A program made the position numbers and the translations under genes. Below, piece after piece: positions 46,016 to 57,700 of a stretch of 64,000 nucleotides of DNA. Each line of letters starts with the position of its first letter. The first letter of the stretch is position 1. Source of the stretch: Mesaphorura yosii (taxonomy: Eukaryota; Arthropoda; Collembola; Poduromorpha; Tullbergiidae); NCBI GenBank assembly GCA_009869945.1, contig WIXG01000176.1, forward strand, positions 1 through 64,000, read 5' to 3'. The notes under the pieces were generated by a model that searched no databases, had not been told where the DNA came from, and was given only the letters and a program-made list of their open reading frames with translations.

Positions 46016-47224
46016 TTTAATTTTCGTTGTCTAATCTTCGACGTCGGACTATCGAGACTAAGGGCAATCGGGTAACTTCGGTAATCTTCTGGTCTTTCCT
46101 TACATGTTGAGCACAAATTGCGATCACGGATTTCTTAACCTAAATAGTGCTTAATTGGAGGTGGACGCGACGCACTGCACTGAACAAACTCACAACTGAA
46201 GACACAAACTTGATCAAACCATGCAAGTCGCAACAATGCAGAGAAGAAAGTTAAAAATATAAATAAAGTGATTTTGGTTTGTCGATGACTGGCTCTGAAA
46301 TGAAAAATGAATAAGAGACTCGTGAGACTGACTCTACTTGTTGCTTTTGCTTGTTGTCTGTCACCGCAGCCCGCAGCCGGCCCAGCTTAGGTACGGCACA
46401 GAGCAGAAGACACAAAACACTGATACCAATTGTTAATGGCTTGGCTGGCTGGCTCTTTTGATTGTCACCTGAAGTACCTGTAAACTGTGTAAGTGTAGAT
46501 GGTAATCTGCACTCGGTGATGGCAATGGCAATAATGTTCGGAGCTGTTAACAAAGGAAGTCGAAGCGTATTCTTTATAGAATTGCACTGAAAATGAAATT
46601 GACCAACAATAATTTGTTTAGGAGGTAGACAGCAAAGCAACTGCAGCTGCACGGCTGCAAGAAGCGAGAAACAACAAAGAAACAAGCGTGATGGCGACTT
46701 TACAGAACACAAATGCACAAATCAAATTATGCACAATGCGATCAAAATGGCAAAATGGGTACTGCAGAAATGGGCTCGCATCGAAAAATGCTAAAACGGT
46801 ATTTAATTTCACATGTGAACTCATGTAAACGCTTCTGGCTACTAATTTGGCTGAGTTTGGCGATAATTTGCGTCCATGCATGCAAATATAAATCAAAATC
46901 TCATAAAGTACGAGAAAGAGTCATTTGGCTAGCTCACATGTAGCACTTTCTAAAAGGTCATGTGTGAACTTCAACTTTCAATTTCAGTGCTGAACGTCTT
47001 ATCACAACTCATTGATACAATTACTCGTCTAGCCTCGATTATGACTATGATCATGATCGTGATCATGATTATGCTGTAATAAAACAAAGTGGAAGTGTGG
47101 ATAATGGACAAATTAGCATTTTATGGTTTTCATGTGTTCGATCACGCCCCACGCGTTCTTCGCACGAGAATGCACCGTGTGAGAATTCGCCGCTCGCAGA
47201 TTCGTGAAAAGCGTTCGCGTTCTC
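46016..47224. other. Upstream region of the secreted protein, no gene seen
   Basis: A minus-strand frame at 46251-46718 (155 codons) contains two hydrophobic runs, but the composition is erratic and no splice partner is evident. I do not call it a gene. The promoter of the 993-aa protein should be near 46.0-46.3 kb. Confidence 0.3.
47042..47073. repeat. Degenerate hexanucleotide tandem repeat (TGATCA)n
   Basis: Five successive hexamers read TGACTA, TGATCA, TGATCG, TGATCA, TGATTA, followed by TG. The unit TGATCA is itself a palindrome. Confidence 0.8.
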
Positions 47225-47795
47225 CGTTCCGTAGCACGACAGTGCGCCCTAGCACAAGCCCTCCGACTTAGGCCCTCCAAACAGCGTCCCCGGCAGATGG
47301 CCCTCGACACAAGTCCCCTGCGACTGAGGCCCCCTATATGATACGCACTGCCAAATCCCGATATGCAGGGTACAAAAATTGAATTGGCACCTTCAAAGTC
47401 GAATTTATGCCTTTATCGTTAAGTTAAGGCTACAGCTTTTGGAAAGGGAAACATTTTATTACATGTGTTCATATTATAAACGGTCAGAGACGTATTGCAG
47501 ATAACCAATCATGGAATGCTTTATCTAATCGATGCATTTCGAGTTCCTCCTGTTCGGCCTTATCCTGACTTCCTTTAAATGACAAAATTTCAACCCGGTC
47601 TTCTACTGACTAGGCGAGTTCATGGCATTCTCCTTATTTCAGACTTGTGGAACTATGCCAACAGTATTCCTACTAATCATTTGCATTTTTCAGGGGCGGG
47701 GCCTGGGTCGCAAGGGCGCTGTCGGAGGGCGCTCAGTCAGGGGGCTTTAACACAGGGGGCCTGAGTCGGGGGGTCCCAGTCGTGGAATCCTGCGT
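47225..47795. repeat. Inverted pair of GC-rich degenerate tandem arrays (foldback-like)
   Basis: At the left (about 47240-47335) short units of 13-18 bp follow each other, each starting GCCCTC, GTCCCC or GCCCCC and often containing GACTNAG. At the right (about 47690-47790) the same kind of unit appears on the opposite strand: GGCCCCCTGTGTTAAA, GCCCCCTGACTGAGC, GCCCTCCGACAGC and GCCCTTGCGACCCA when read in reverse complement. The 350-bp core between them is AT-rich and non-coding. The arrangement resembles a foldback or MITE-type non-autonomous element with tandem repeats in its arms. No clear target-site duplication was found. Confidence 0.6.
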
Positions 47796-48652
47796 TCATC
47801 ACTCTTCGTTTTTGGATGAGTTTTGACAATGGCTCATATTTCGCGTCTGGTTAGCTGAACAGCGAGCAGGTGCGCTTCTCATTAACAAGCAAGCCAGGCG
47901 ACAATGCAACTGCAGGAGCAGCTAAGCAAAATTTCATCTTAGATTTGATTTTGATTTGAATGCAGAAAAGAAAAGTGGTGGCAAATCCGCATATCGAGGT
48001 CTGCGGCTGCGGTTTTCAGATTTTCTATTTTTTCATCCACTTTTGCTGCCTGATGGCTGATGCATTAATGCATAGCATTGTGCCTTGTGATTTCAGTGAT
48101 TTGTGAAGTAATCTCACTTGACTTGACAATGGCAATCTACTTTTACCATCAATTTGTTCATGATAAATTAATTTAGCCTTTAAGGCTCTAGCGGCTTGTA
48201 GCATTAAATTAGAAGCACCGGCCGGCCATACCAATTCAATTGTTCAACCCGGACACGAACGAAAACTCTCAAGTATTACGAGTCATAACCGATAACCAGG
48301 CTAGCCGGACTCATTCACACGTTCACGTCTTCAATACCCGCAATTAGTAATGATGATTCAGACCTAGGCTTTGGAAAAGCATGAAGTAAAAGCTTTGAAT
48401 TGGAATTCAAGGTCAGAGCTATCCGTAGTGTTATATTAGCACTTAGCGCTGGACTCACGAAGAGAACTTCACGTTACAGTTACGCAACGTAACATCTGAG
48501 TTGACTCCCTGTTCCGTTGTGTTGTGTTGTCTGTTTGGTAGCTCTACTCCGGCTCCACGCAATGAATATCATACACAAATGAAATGAGCATCCTGCTTAG
48601 AACTCGCAATGTAAACAATTGTAGCACGAGCCCGGATTAAGTCGATTCTACA
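47796..48652. other. Upstream region of the WSD gene, no gene seen
   Basis: No coding signal on either strand. Short frames are random-looking. Confidence 0.4.
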
Positions 48653-48687
48653 TATAAATGGTGTTCTGGACGAACCGGGAGCTCAGT
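48653..48687 (+). promoter_or_regulatory. TATA box and initiator of the WSD gene
   Basis: TATAAA at 48653-48658 is followed by the arthropod initiator TCAGT at 48683-48687. Taking the A at 48685 as +1 puts the TATA box at about -32, the canonical spacing. The ATG lies 103 bp downstream of the predicted start. Confidence 0.65.
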
Positions 48688-48787
48688 GATGAGTTTGATT
48701 CGACGTCTGGAAGAATTGCGTCAAGTATTTGTGCAATCATCTTGTACTCTACACCTTTAACTTGTTCTTTGTTGTGAGTGCCTTAAA

Positions 48788-50428
48788 ATGGGTGCCGTCG
48801 ACATAATCGAGAATACTTTAATCTGGTGTCTTCTCCTGATTCTACTTCCACTGCCACTACTCGGCCTTTTCGTGTACAAGTCCATTGTGACGCTAATTGC
48901 GAAATTAACAGTACCAAACCTGTATTTATTTCGGACACCTGACGCGATGGTCAGCAGTGACCTTGTGTACTCCGTGCCGATAATTAACATCGGCATGATT
49001 TGCAAGATCGACGGGGTCCTGGACGTGAAAGAAGTGCGTCAGCTGTTCCAGACCAAATTACTGGACCCAATGAAGCCCGATGGCCGGCCGAAAAACGGGA
49101 ACCTGTACTGTTACATGGAGAGGTTTGGCGGCTACAATTTCAAACGCTCTGTGCCCATTGGTCAAATTAAACTAGAGGACCACATAATTGAGGAGAGTTT
49201 CAACAAACAACCCGGGCAAAGTGACGCCGACGCGTTGTCCAGCCACATCGCAAAAGTTTACTACTCCGGACACACGTATGGGAAGCCATTGTGGAGGGTT
49301 TCCATTGTCAAGACCAGTGACAAGTCATGCATGCTATTTTTCTGTATCCATCATTCGATGGGTGATGGCTATTCGCTGATTTACCTGATGGACCAACTGA
49401 CCGGTATCAAAACGCCAATTTTGACCACTCCGTTCAAAGAAACACTTTGGGATAAAATCAAACTCATTGCCCGTGCGCCAACCACGTTGGGAGGTTTTTT
49501 CAATTCAATGGGTTCGGGACCGAATCCGTTCCCAAGCTCGGGAATTGACACAAAACACAATTACGCGCTCGTAACGTTGGACTTGCTAAAAGTCAAGAGT
49601 GTGCGAAAGCAGACGGGCGACGGGACCACGCACGTGCTCTCCATTCTATTCACCATACTTGGCGGTGTCTTCAGACATTTGCTGGTGCGCCAGGGCAAAT
49701 GCAAATCAGAGGAGGATCTCCCTGAGTACATGTACCTCGCCAGCTCCCTGGCGTGGCCGTCCCACCCACGCAACAAAATGTGCAATGAATGGTATGCTAA
49801 AAATGATAACATTCAAAATTCATTCATAAAAATGATCAATGCAGTCGCGCAATGCAATTTTTTCAATAATGCTGTTGTTGCACTTTAAACGCTCCAGGAC
49901 TGTTGGAACCTTCCGCGTTCCAATTAAGAATCCTGAACCGATGGAGCGCCTGCTTGAAACCGAGAAAGCCCACAATGAATTCTTCGCCGGTGGAGCTAAT
50001 AAGTTGGTCAAGAGGTTAATGGTCCCGGTCATGAGCCTTTTGCCTGCTTGTGTTGGTGAAAGTATGGGTAACTCCAATCAAGCACCCATGGCATCGTCGT
50101 GGGCAGCAATTGCCGCCGGAGACAATTACAAGCTGCTGGGGCTCCCAGTCGACCACATCTTCCCGATTGTGGGGTTCACGCATCGAAAAATGAGTAAGCC
50201 AATGAAATGCACGCATTTTGTCCAGTCTCTCAGGTTTTTAACTCCTTGACGCATCTTGCAGCTTGGATCAACATTTCCATGTCGCACTCAAACAAGATTG
50301 ACGTGACGATGACGGTGAACAGCGAGTTCGTGGAGAATTGCGAGGAACTCAATCAAGTCACAAATAAACTGTTGAACGAGGAGTTGGATAAACTCCTCGA
50401 CGCCTGCAAAGCCAACAAGGAGCTATAA
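48788..50428 (+). CDS. Wax-ester synthase / diacylglycerol acyltransferase (WSD-type)
   Basis: Three exons (48788-49791, 49898-50193, 50262-50428) give 488 aa. A membrane anchor (residues 11-37, LIWCLLLILLPLPLLGLFVY) precedes the acyltransferase fold. The catalytic HHxxxDG motif is intact as HHSMGDG (His188 to Gly194), with PLWRVSIV before it as in WS/DGAT enzymes. The C-terminal domain has SLAWPSHPRNKMCNEWTVGT, FRVPIKNPEPMERL and GLPVDHIFPIVGF, again family-like. These enzymes transfer acyl groups from acyl-CoA to fatty alcohols or diacylglycerol to make wax esters or triacylglycerol, probably at the ER. In an arthropod, cuticular or storage lipid is plausible. AATAAA lies at 50457-50462, only 29 bp after the stop. 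The preferred substrate cannot be read from sequence. Confidence 0.9.
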
Positions 50429-51734
50429 ATAGGCTGTACAGTATTGAATGACCAGAAATAAATGCACAAATGCTACAAACGCTTGCAGTATTGTTTGGTT
50501 TGCAATTTGCAATAGATTCTTTTATTTATATACTTTTCTTAACGCAGCGCTTTCTTAGAACTCATATTTTGCACTAAGTTGTTGCTTACCTTAACTGCAC
50601 TGGATCATAAATAAAGTTTTGTTTAAACAATAGCATTACCCCTAACGCGTAATACAGCAAACTTTAATAAGAACGGAGTCAAATAATAATGCATATAAAT
50701 CTGTAAACTAAATATACGTCCTTTGTAAAATTAATTTGTGATCGCGTTCTGCCAGTGTGCTGTATTTAGCTCTTACGACTCTACTTTGCGCGGTAGACCA
50801 ATATTAACATATTTTACATCGGAATTACGTTAGCTTTGTAAAGTACGCAGTAACTAATGCATATGGTACAATAATATCTCAATAGAATAACAACGAGAGA
50901 GTAACATGTAGTTAATCTGGGTACAATTAATTGGTGGGCAATAAATTCTTGCGGCGAGCATACGCATACGCATACATACGAGTGAAACGAGCCATTTCAT
51001 TGAAAATAAATAACGAAACCGAATTTCTGTAAGCGACGCCTAAAATTCTATTCACATCGAGTGCCTAGTGCGCTGGATGAGTGCTTACGTCTACACGAGT
51101 CACGAATCATTAAACATTTAACTTCACGTATCAGCTATATGGTACACATTTACAATTTACAAGGTAGTTAATCGATTAACGTTAATTTGTCGGAAGTGAT
51201 GAGAGAAAGAGTTGTTGTAGAGACGAGTAATAATGTTAATTAAATTTCTTCTTAGAAATGACAAAGTATAAATTGAGCAATTTAGTTTGTTTTGGTATCC
51301 GCTTCTCTTTCCTCACTCATTCCTACAGTACAACTACGCTACCGGCATTCGCTATTGCCTCGCTACGCTACTCTCTACTCGTTTGTCATTTCTAATCCAC
51401 AATCTAATTCCACGTCGTTTTGCATGATACCCGTTAATCGTAATCAAATATATCGTAGCAAGGAATCACACAAAGTAGAAATCCTAGAATAGCATTCATT
51501 CAAACTAAAACTAAATTGTTATCACAATAGATTGCTACTTCACGCTTGAAAGCAGTGAATAAAAACATTTGGGTCAATACTGATTTTTGAACTTCAAAGT
51601 TTGACACCATCAATGAGTCGAGTTGTTCTCTCTTCAATCGAAAAAATTTATTTGATGCCGGTTGATTTTCTGAATTCCAAGAGTTTCTGTCCGAATGAAA
51701 GAAGATCTTTCCAAAAAAGCTTGACCATATCATT
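50429..51734. other. AT-rich convergent region, probable Spen 3' UTR
   Basis: This 1.3-kb AT-rich stretch lies between the WSD stop (+) and the Spen stop (-). No coding signal. The bulk is most easily explained as a long 3' UTR of Spen. Confidence 0.4.
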
Positions 51735-54700
51735 TTAGACGGTGGCAATGACGATAAGTAGGTGAGCAATATCTGCAACACCGCTCAAGAGGTCCGGCGC
51801 GATTCTTGCCAAGTTCTCGTTTGCAAAGTCACAGGATGGGAAGATGTGAATCACGAATGACGGCTACAATTTAAATTGAGGATTGCACATATTATGAAAT
51901 TGACTGAGCTTGATCGAATTGTTTAGAAAATCTTACCATTTGACTGTCCGGATGTTGAACGTTCACAATTCCAGCAGCTTGTTTCAGCTGAAGATATGTG
52001 ATGAATCCAGTCCGTAAGTTATTGCTCTGATGGAGAACGTCCATGTGATCTCGACCGCAAGGAAGTGCCAACAGCATACAGTGTTCCTGCTCCAGCTGTT
52101 CAAGGAGACATTTTCTTATAAACACTAAAGCGGGAATAAATACCGGCTTAGAGGTTAAAATTACATTACCTGTAATTTTCTTGCCACACCGTCCAATTGG
52201 GCCTGTTCTAGTCTCATTCGCTGTGAAATCTTCAGCGTTGCGGCCGGACCGTCGGAGTGAGGAGGGAATGCTTCTCTCGCCACATGTTCGTTCCCTGATA
52301 CGAAGTGCATTTGACAGGCTGCGTTGTCGTTCTTCAAAACCAACGATCCTTGCCACATTATTGGATATTTCTGTTGGCAGAATATAAATAACATTGAAGC
52401 ATAGCCTTGAAGTATTTAGGGCTCGGGTCCACATTAATGGGCAAATGCAACGAACCTGCAGCAATGTTAGTAGAGTATCTCCCTGAGGCGGTGGACCTCC
52501 TAGTGGAGGAGACTGGGAGTGAAACTGTCTTGGAATTTCATTGGGTGACGGCACTTCTGTGATGTGGGCACCCGGGTATCTTAAGTGTGCCGGTGGAGGC
52601 GATGAATAGCGTCTTCGTTCATACTCAGCCTCATCTCTTTCTCGATTGTTTTCCCGTTCTCGTTCCATTTCTCTTTCACGCACGATGGCAGTTTGATAGT
52701 ACGCCCCAGACGCAGCAGCGTATCCTTGTTCCTCCATGTCCGCATAAGGATGGACAAACGTCTGTCGCAGGTGCTGATGACTTGATGGACTGTGACTGAT
52801 GCTCAACTGCGACGGTGTTCCCGTGAAAAACTGTCGCCCATAACTTGACGTGAGGCGCGGACTCTCGGCGGAACCACGGTCCGAAGCTGGGGACGAGATA
52901 TGCGGTGGCATTATGTGCGCAGGTGACGGTCTTCTATCTGGCATTCCCTTAATCACATCGGCTTGGCTCTTGCCGTCGGACGAGCCAGGACGAGATCCAT
53001 AAATTGTTGGCGACGGTTGCCCGCCTCCAAGCGGTTGAAAGTTGGCGGAAATGCTCACGGGTACGAAATGTGCAAAGCCATGAGGTGGTTGTATAAACTG
53101 CTGTGGTGAGTCATGAGGTGGTCGCTGTAGTTGCAAAGTCCGAGCATCAACCTGGAATAGTTAAGTGAGACAATTCAATTGCTGTTCATGCTTTTGAATT
53201 TAGATTTCAAACTAAGGTCTACTCATCACAAAAGAAATTGTGCATATTCTCTACCATGCAATGCAGGAAACAAAACATACAACAACGATTCTCGACTAAC
53301 TACAGTGCAAGAAGTTTCGACAAAGGTTTCAGAGTCAGTATGAGAATGATACGGAAGGAAAGGAGAAATTACTGCGTAACGAAAGATGAATGGACACAAT
53401 ACTACTTTTGACAAGGGTTCGATGGGAAGTACCTGTCGTGATTGTTGCAAGTAAGGAGACAAAGGTGAAGAAGAATTGTTAGTGGAGGAATTCTTTGCAT
53501 TAACAGTGTTAGAGTAATTTGACTCTTTATGCTGATTGGATGAAGCCAGATCCAACGGTTGTGCAGTGGATGACATCGCGTCCTATTTATCAGTTAATTA
53601 AATGCAATGAAAATCTGAACGTTAGATCGTTAATTATACGGTGCTTTGTAATTACAACTCTCAAAATACATAAATACAATTTGTGCTGGAGATCAAACTT
53701 GCTTGACTTACCATAGAAGGATCATAAGGCAGATGCTGTTGCTGCTGCATGATTCTGTGCTGTCCAGACTGGAGTTGATTTGGTTCGTACTGGAACGGCA
53801 CTCTTCCTGGTTTTGGACTTCCTGCAGGTGGTGGAATCAAGCCGCCACTTATCTCGACTCGCGGAGGGCCTTGACTTATGAACTTGTCCTTTAAATGAAA
53901 AGAATGAAATGAATAAAATTGATTCGATTTTTTTTTCAATATAATAAGGGAACATCACACTTACGTTTGAACGACTGCCGGGCTGATGATTGGAAGGAAT
54001 CGATGTCCGAATAACAGGTCCCTGGCCAGCACTTGTGAAGATCACGCAGGGATGTTGTTGCATGACACTAATTGTTCTGTTTGGTTGCTCTTCTGCCTTG
54101 TCCACCTTTGTGATTGTTGTTGCAGATGGAACTTGAGGAATTCTCACCAACTGTGCTTGAACTTGGCCTTGTTGGCTGCTTGCAGACAGGTTTGGAATGG
54201 TTGGAGCAGGCGGCCGCATTTCAGGGAATCCTTTCGGTCCCTGCCCGAACATTTCGTGAGACTTCATGAAAGACATTTGGTAAATATTTGGCGCAGGATA
54301 GAATCCAGGTCGAGCCATTTGCATAGAGCTTGGGCTGACGATATGTCCTGGTTCACCGCCTGGTCCTGGCACAGCAGCGAACTTGTTTGGACTAGGGCTC
54401 GCTGGAACAAACGGCTCCGATGTGGTGTATATGATTTTTGGCTGAACTGGAGGACTTGGCAATGGACCTTTGCTGGTTGGTATGTGATGTTGACTGGCCT
54501 CCACTCGGTGCTGCTGTTGCTGGAATTGCTGCTGAGCAATGGTACCTGCCAAGCCTTCTGGGTATTGCTGCGAAGGCAAATGAGTCGGAACCTTTTCAAA
54601 CTGTTGCTGAGCCAATGGGAATGGCGCTTGCATTTTGTACGCATGAAGTTGTTGCTGCAAAAATTGCTTGTCTGAATCTTTCTTATCTGGAGTAGGAACA

Positions 54701-57700
54701 AACTGCCGATCTTCAGTAGATGGTTGTCTGGTCACTGATTGAAGGACACCAACCTTCGAGTCAGCCAAAAGATCATCCCTGGGATCCTTTTGCGTTGGAG
54801 TGCGCGTTGGCTCAATTCTGGTGTCGAGTCCGGGAATCACAGGCTTGGGCAACGGCACGATATTAATTTGTGGCTCGCCTGGTGGAGGTCCAGGGGTGGT
54901 TTCTGGTGTTACTAGTTTCGGAGATTCTCCGGAGCGAGACATTCTGCCACTGACAACTGTAATTCCAGGAGGCGTCGCCTGATCGTCATTCGTGTCCTTG
55001 CTCTTCGATCGAGACCTTCCTCTGGCAGGTGGCTTGGATGGAAGGAATGAGTTCATCGAAGCGGCAAAGTTGGCCATTCTGATCACATCATCAATTGTAT
55101 CATCCACAGAAGTTCGTACTGTAAGCGGTATTGAGGGTGGCTGGGGAATATGAGGCGGCGTTGTTTGTGGCGCTTTCTTCCCAGGAGGAGACAATGAACT
55201 GGCAGCAGCAGGAGTTGGTGATGCAATGCTCGGTTTGATGTCTGCAGCCGGAATTGTCACATGGAGTGGAATTTCGGGTGGTTTTGAAATCACTGATGTT
55301 GGAGAAGAAATCACTGGAAGGTTGATTACTGGTTCCGACGCAGTAACAGGTGATTTAGCAGGTGATGGCAGCGAGTCAGCGCTACTTCTTTGCTGAACGA
55401 CAGGTGCAGGAACAGCACACGCCTTTGCTCTCCTGGTCTTCTCGTCATCAGAATCGTGAAACTCATAAACGTCATTGCGTAAGCGGCCATCACTAGACTG
55501 TCTTGAATTTCTGCGTGATTGGCTGCTACTGACGGAGGCCTTGTCGCTTTCTTCTCCAGCAGCAACAGCTTCAAGCCCTTCGCCGTACTCCTGGGTGAAT
55601 TTCTTCAGTAGATCAAATCTCTCTTCTGGAGTCTTGGGCACATGGATGGAAGTTGATACCGGCGACCGCTGATCGTCTTCGTTCTGTTTCTTACCAGCAT
55701 CCTCATCAATTTGTAATTCAGGAGATTTGGTATACCAGGGCGAGTTTGTGTTAGCAGGAGAAGCCGATCTATCGAGTTCCGGTATGACAGGAACCGATGG
55801 GGATGCTTCCTCAATGATTCTTAGAGTTGGAGGCGAATGCGTAGCCTGTGGTTTCTCCAGAGCTGACGCACCTTCTTCGACCTCTTCATCATCACGACCC
55901 AAAGTTCCCAGCAGTGCTGCAACAGCATCTTCGGTTTCCTCTTGTGAAATTGCTGGTTCGTGATCCTTTGCAGCCTCTTCACCTTCGACTCCAGGATGTC
56001 CGGTTCCACCGACCAGATCAACGCTAGAGGCAGGAGACTTCCTTTCCGCGAGAATGCTCTCAATTGCCTTATCTTGTTCAAACAGGCAGTTCCTTTTAAT
56101 CTCTTCTTCCAGTCTCCTGGCAGCAGCTGCGGCTTCCTTCTCATCGAGTTCTTTTCGCATTGCTAACTCGGCGGGGCTCAGATTCTCGTCGATTGGCTTC
56201 TCGTCTTCTGAAGCCATGATGGCTTCGGTTATGCCAAGCTTAAGACTTGTGTCTTCGTCCTCGTCTTCGTCACTAGAGAACATAATCTTCATGCTCTCAT
56301 CAACATCAGTCTCTTTTTGCCTCGCAGGACTGCTTCTAGCTGATGACGATGATGGTGGTTTTGGTGGAACAAGTCCAGAGAAGATTTTGTCACTTTTAAA
56401 TACATCGATGGAACGGTCATCCCTCAGGCCAGGAATGGTGGGTTGCTGCGCTGAAGGTGGAGAATTGAACAGGGACGCGTAACCGACAAACGGCTCCTGC
56501 TTGACCACACTCTTTTCGGGTGACTTCTTTTGGTCGTCATCATGACGAGAACGCTTATGATGTTTCCGCTTCTTTTTCTCTGAGCTGGATTTACTGCCTT
56601 GATGAGACTCGGCGTCTTTGTTCTCGTGACTGCTTCTTTGGCTTGACGAAGAATGTTTCTTTTGCTTCGAACGCTCGCTGTTACTGTGTTTTGACTTATG
56701 CGAGGAGTGTGTTTCTTCCATGGATGATGATACAATTGGTGGAGTAGATGGTCGTTCCTCTTTCACAGCTGGCTTCTGCTTTACTTCAGTGTCCGACTCA
56801 TTCGATGAGCTCATGGATCCGAACAAGTCCGCCTCCGTTGTCAAAACTGAGGACTCCCTTCGGATTAAATTAGGTTTGCCAGAATCTTGGCTCTTTCGTT
56901 TGGTCTTAATTTTCTTGGAAGAAGTATTTGAACTAGTTGACGGTCTATGACTGTGCGAAGGAGAAGATGATTTCTTGTGGCTGTTTTTGTTCTCCTTATC
57001 CGACTTGGTTCGAGATTTGCTACTGTGCTTTAATGATGATTTATCCTTCTTTGGTGAAAAGCTAGCAATCTTTGAGCTTTCATCGGAGGAATTCGAAATG
57101 TCAAATAGCGACTTCTTCATGGCGTCAATGCTCTTTTGCTTGCTTAATTTCTCTTTCTTTGATTTTAGTCCGGGTAAAGACTGCTGAGAAGAGCTTTTCT
57201 TTCCAAGCGCGCTTTTAACACTGTTGTCAGAATCAGCATATGTCTCAAGACTAATTTTCTTCTTAATTTGCTTGCTCTTTAAGAGACTTGAAGATGATTT
57301 GGACAACTTTCTTGGCTTTTCGTCCTCGTCCGAGTCAGACTCCGTCGATTTGTTGTCGGAAATCATCATGCTCTCAATTTGATGCTTCGAGCCCAGCTTT
57401 TGCTTTTTGGAAACAGGCTCGATATCCGAGTCTTGGTCCGAATTAGAAAGAAGGTAAGACGATGTGCGCATGGGCGAAATCTCTCGCTTCTTTGGTCGCT
57501 TGACTGATTTAGTTCCGGTGACATTCTTTGACTTGGAGCGAGACTCACTCTTGTTTGACTTAGAGGTTCGTTGAGGCTCATCATCTTCATCATCGGATGT
57601 GTTTGACCCTTTGAAGGGCTTTAGTTTTGTCTTGTCAAATTTTGGCTTGCGAGAATCGTGATCACTGGGAGCAGCATCTGTGTGGTGTGATTCGTCATCT

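Noticed and set aside
46251-46718. Minus-strand ORF of 155 codons with two hydrophobic runs.
   Set aside because: Erratic composition, no family resemblance and location directly upstream of a gene on the same strand, probably promoter or UTR sequence.
54264-54701. 145-codon minus-strand ORF and the 229-codon plus-strand ORF at 53986-54675.
   Set aside because: Both are shadows of the Gln/Pro-rich Spen exon in other frames.
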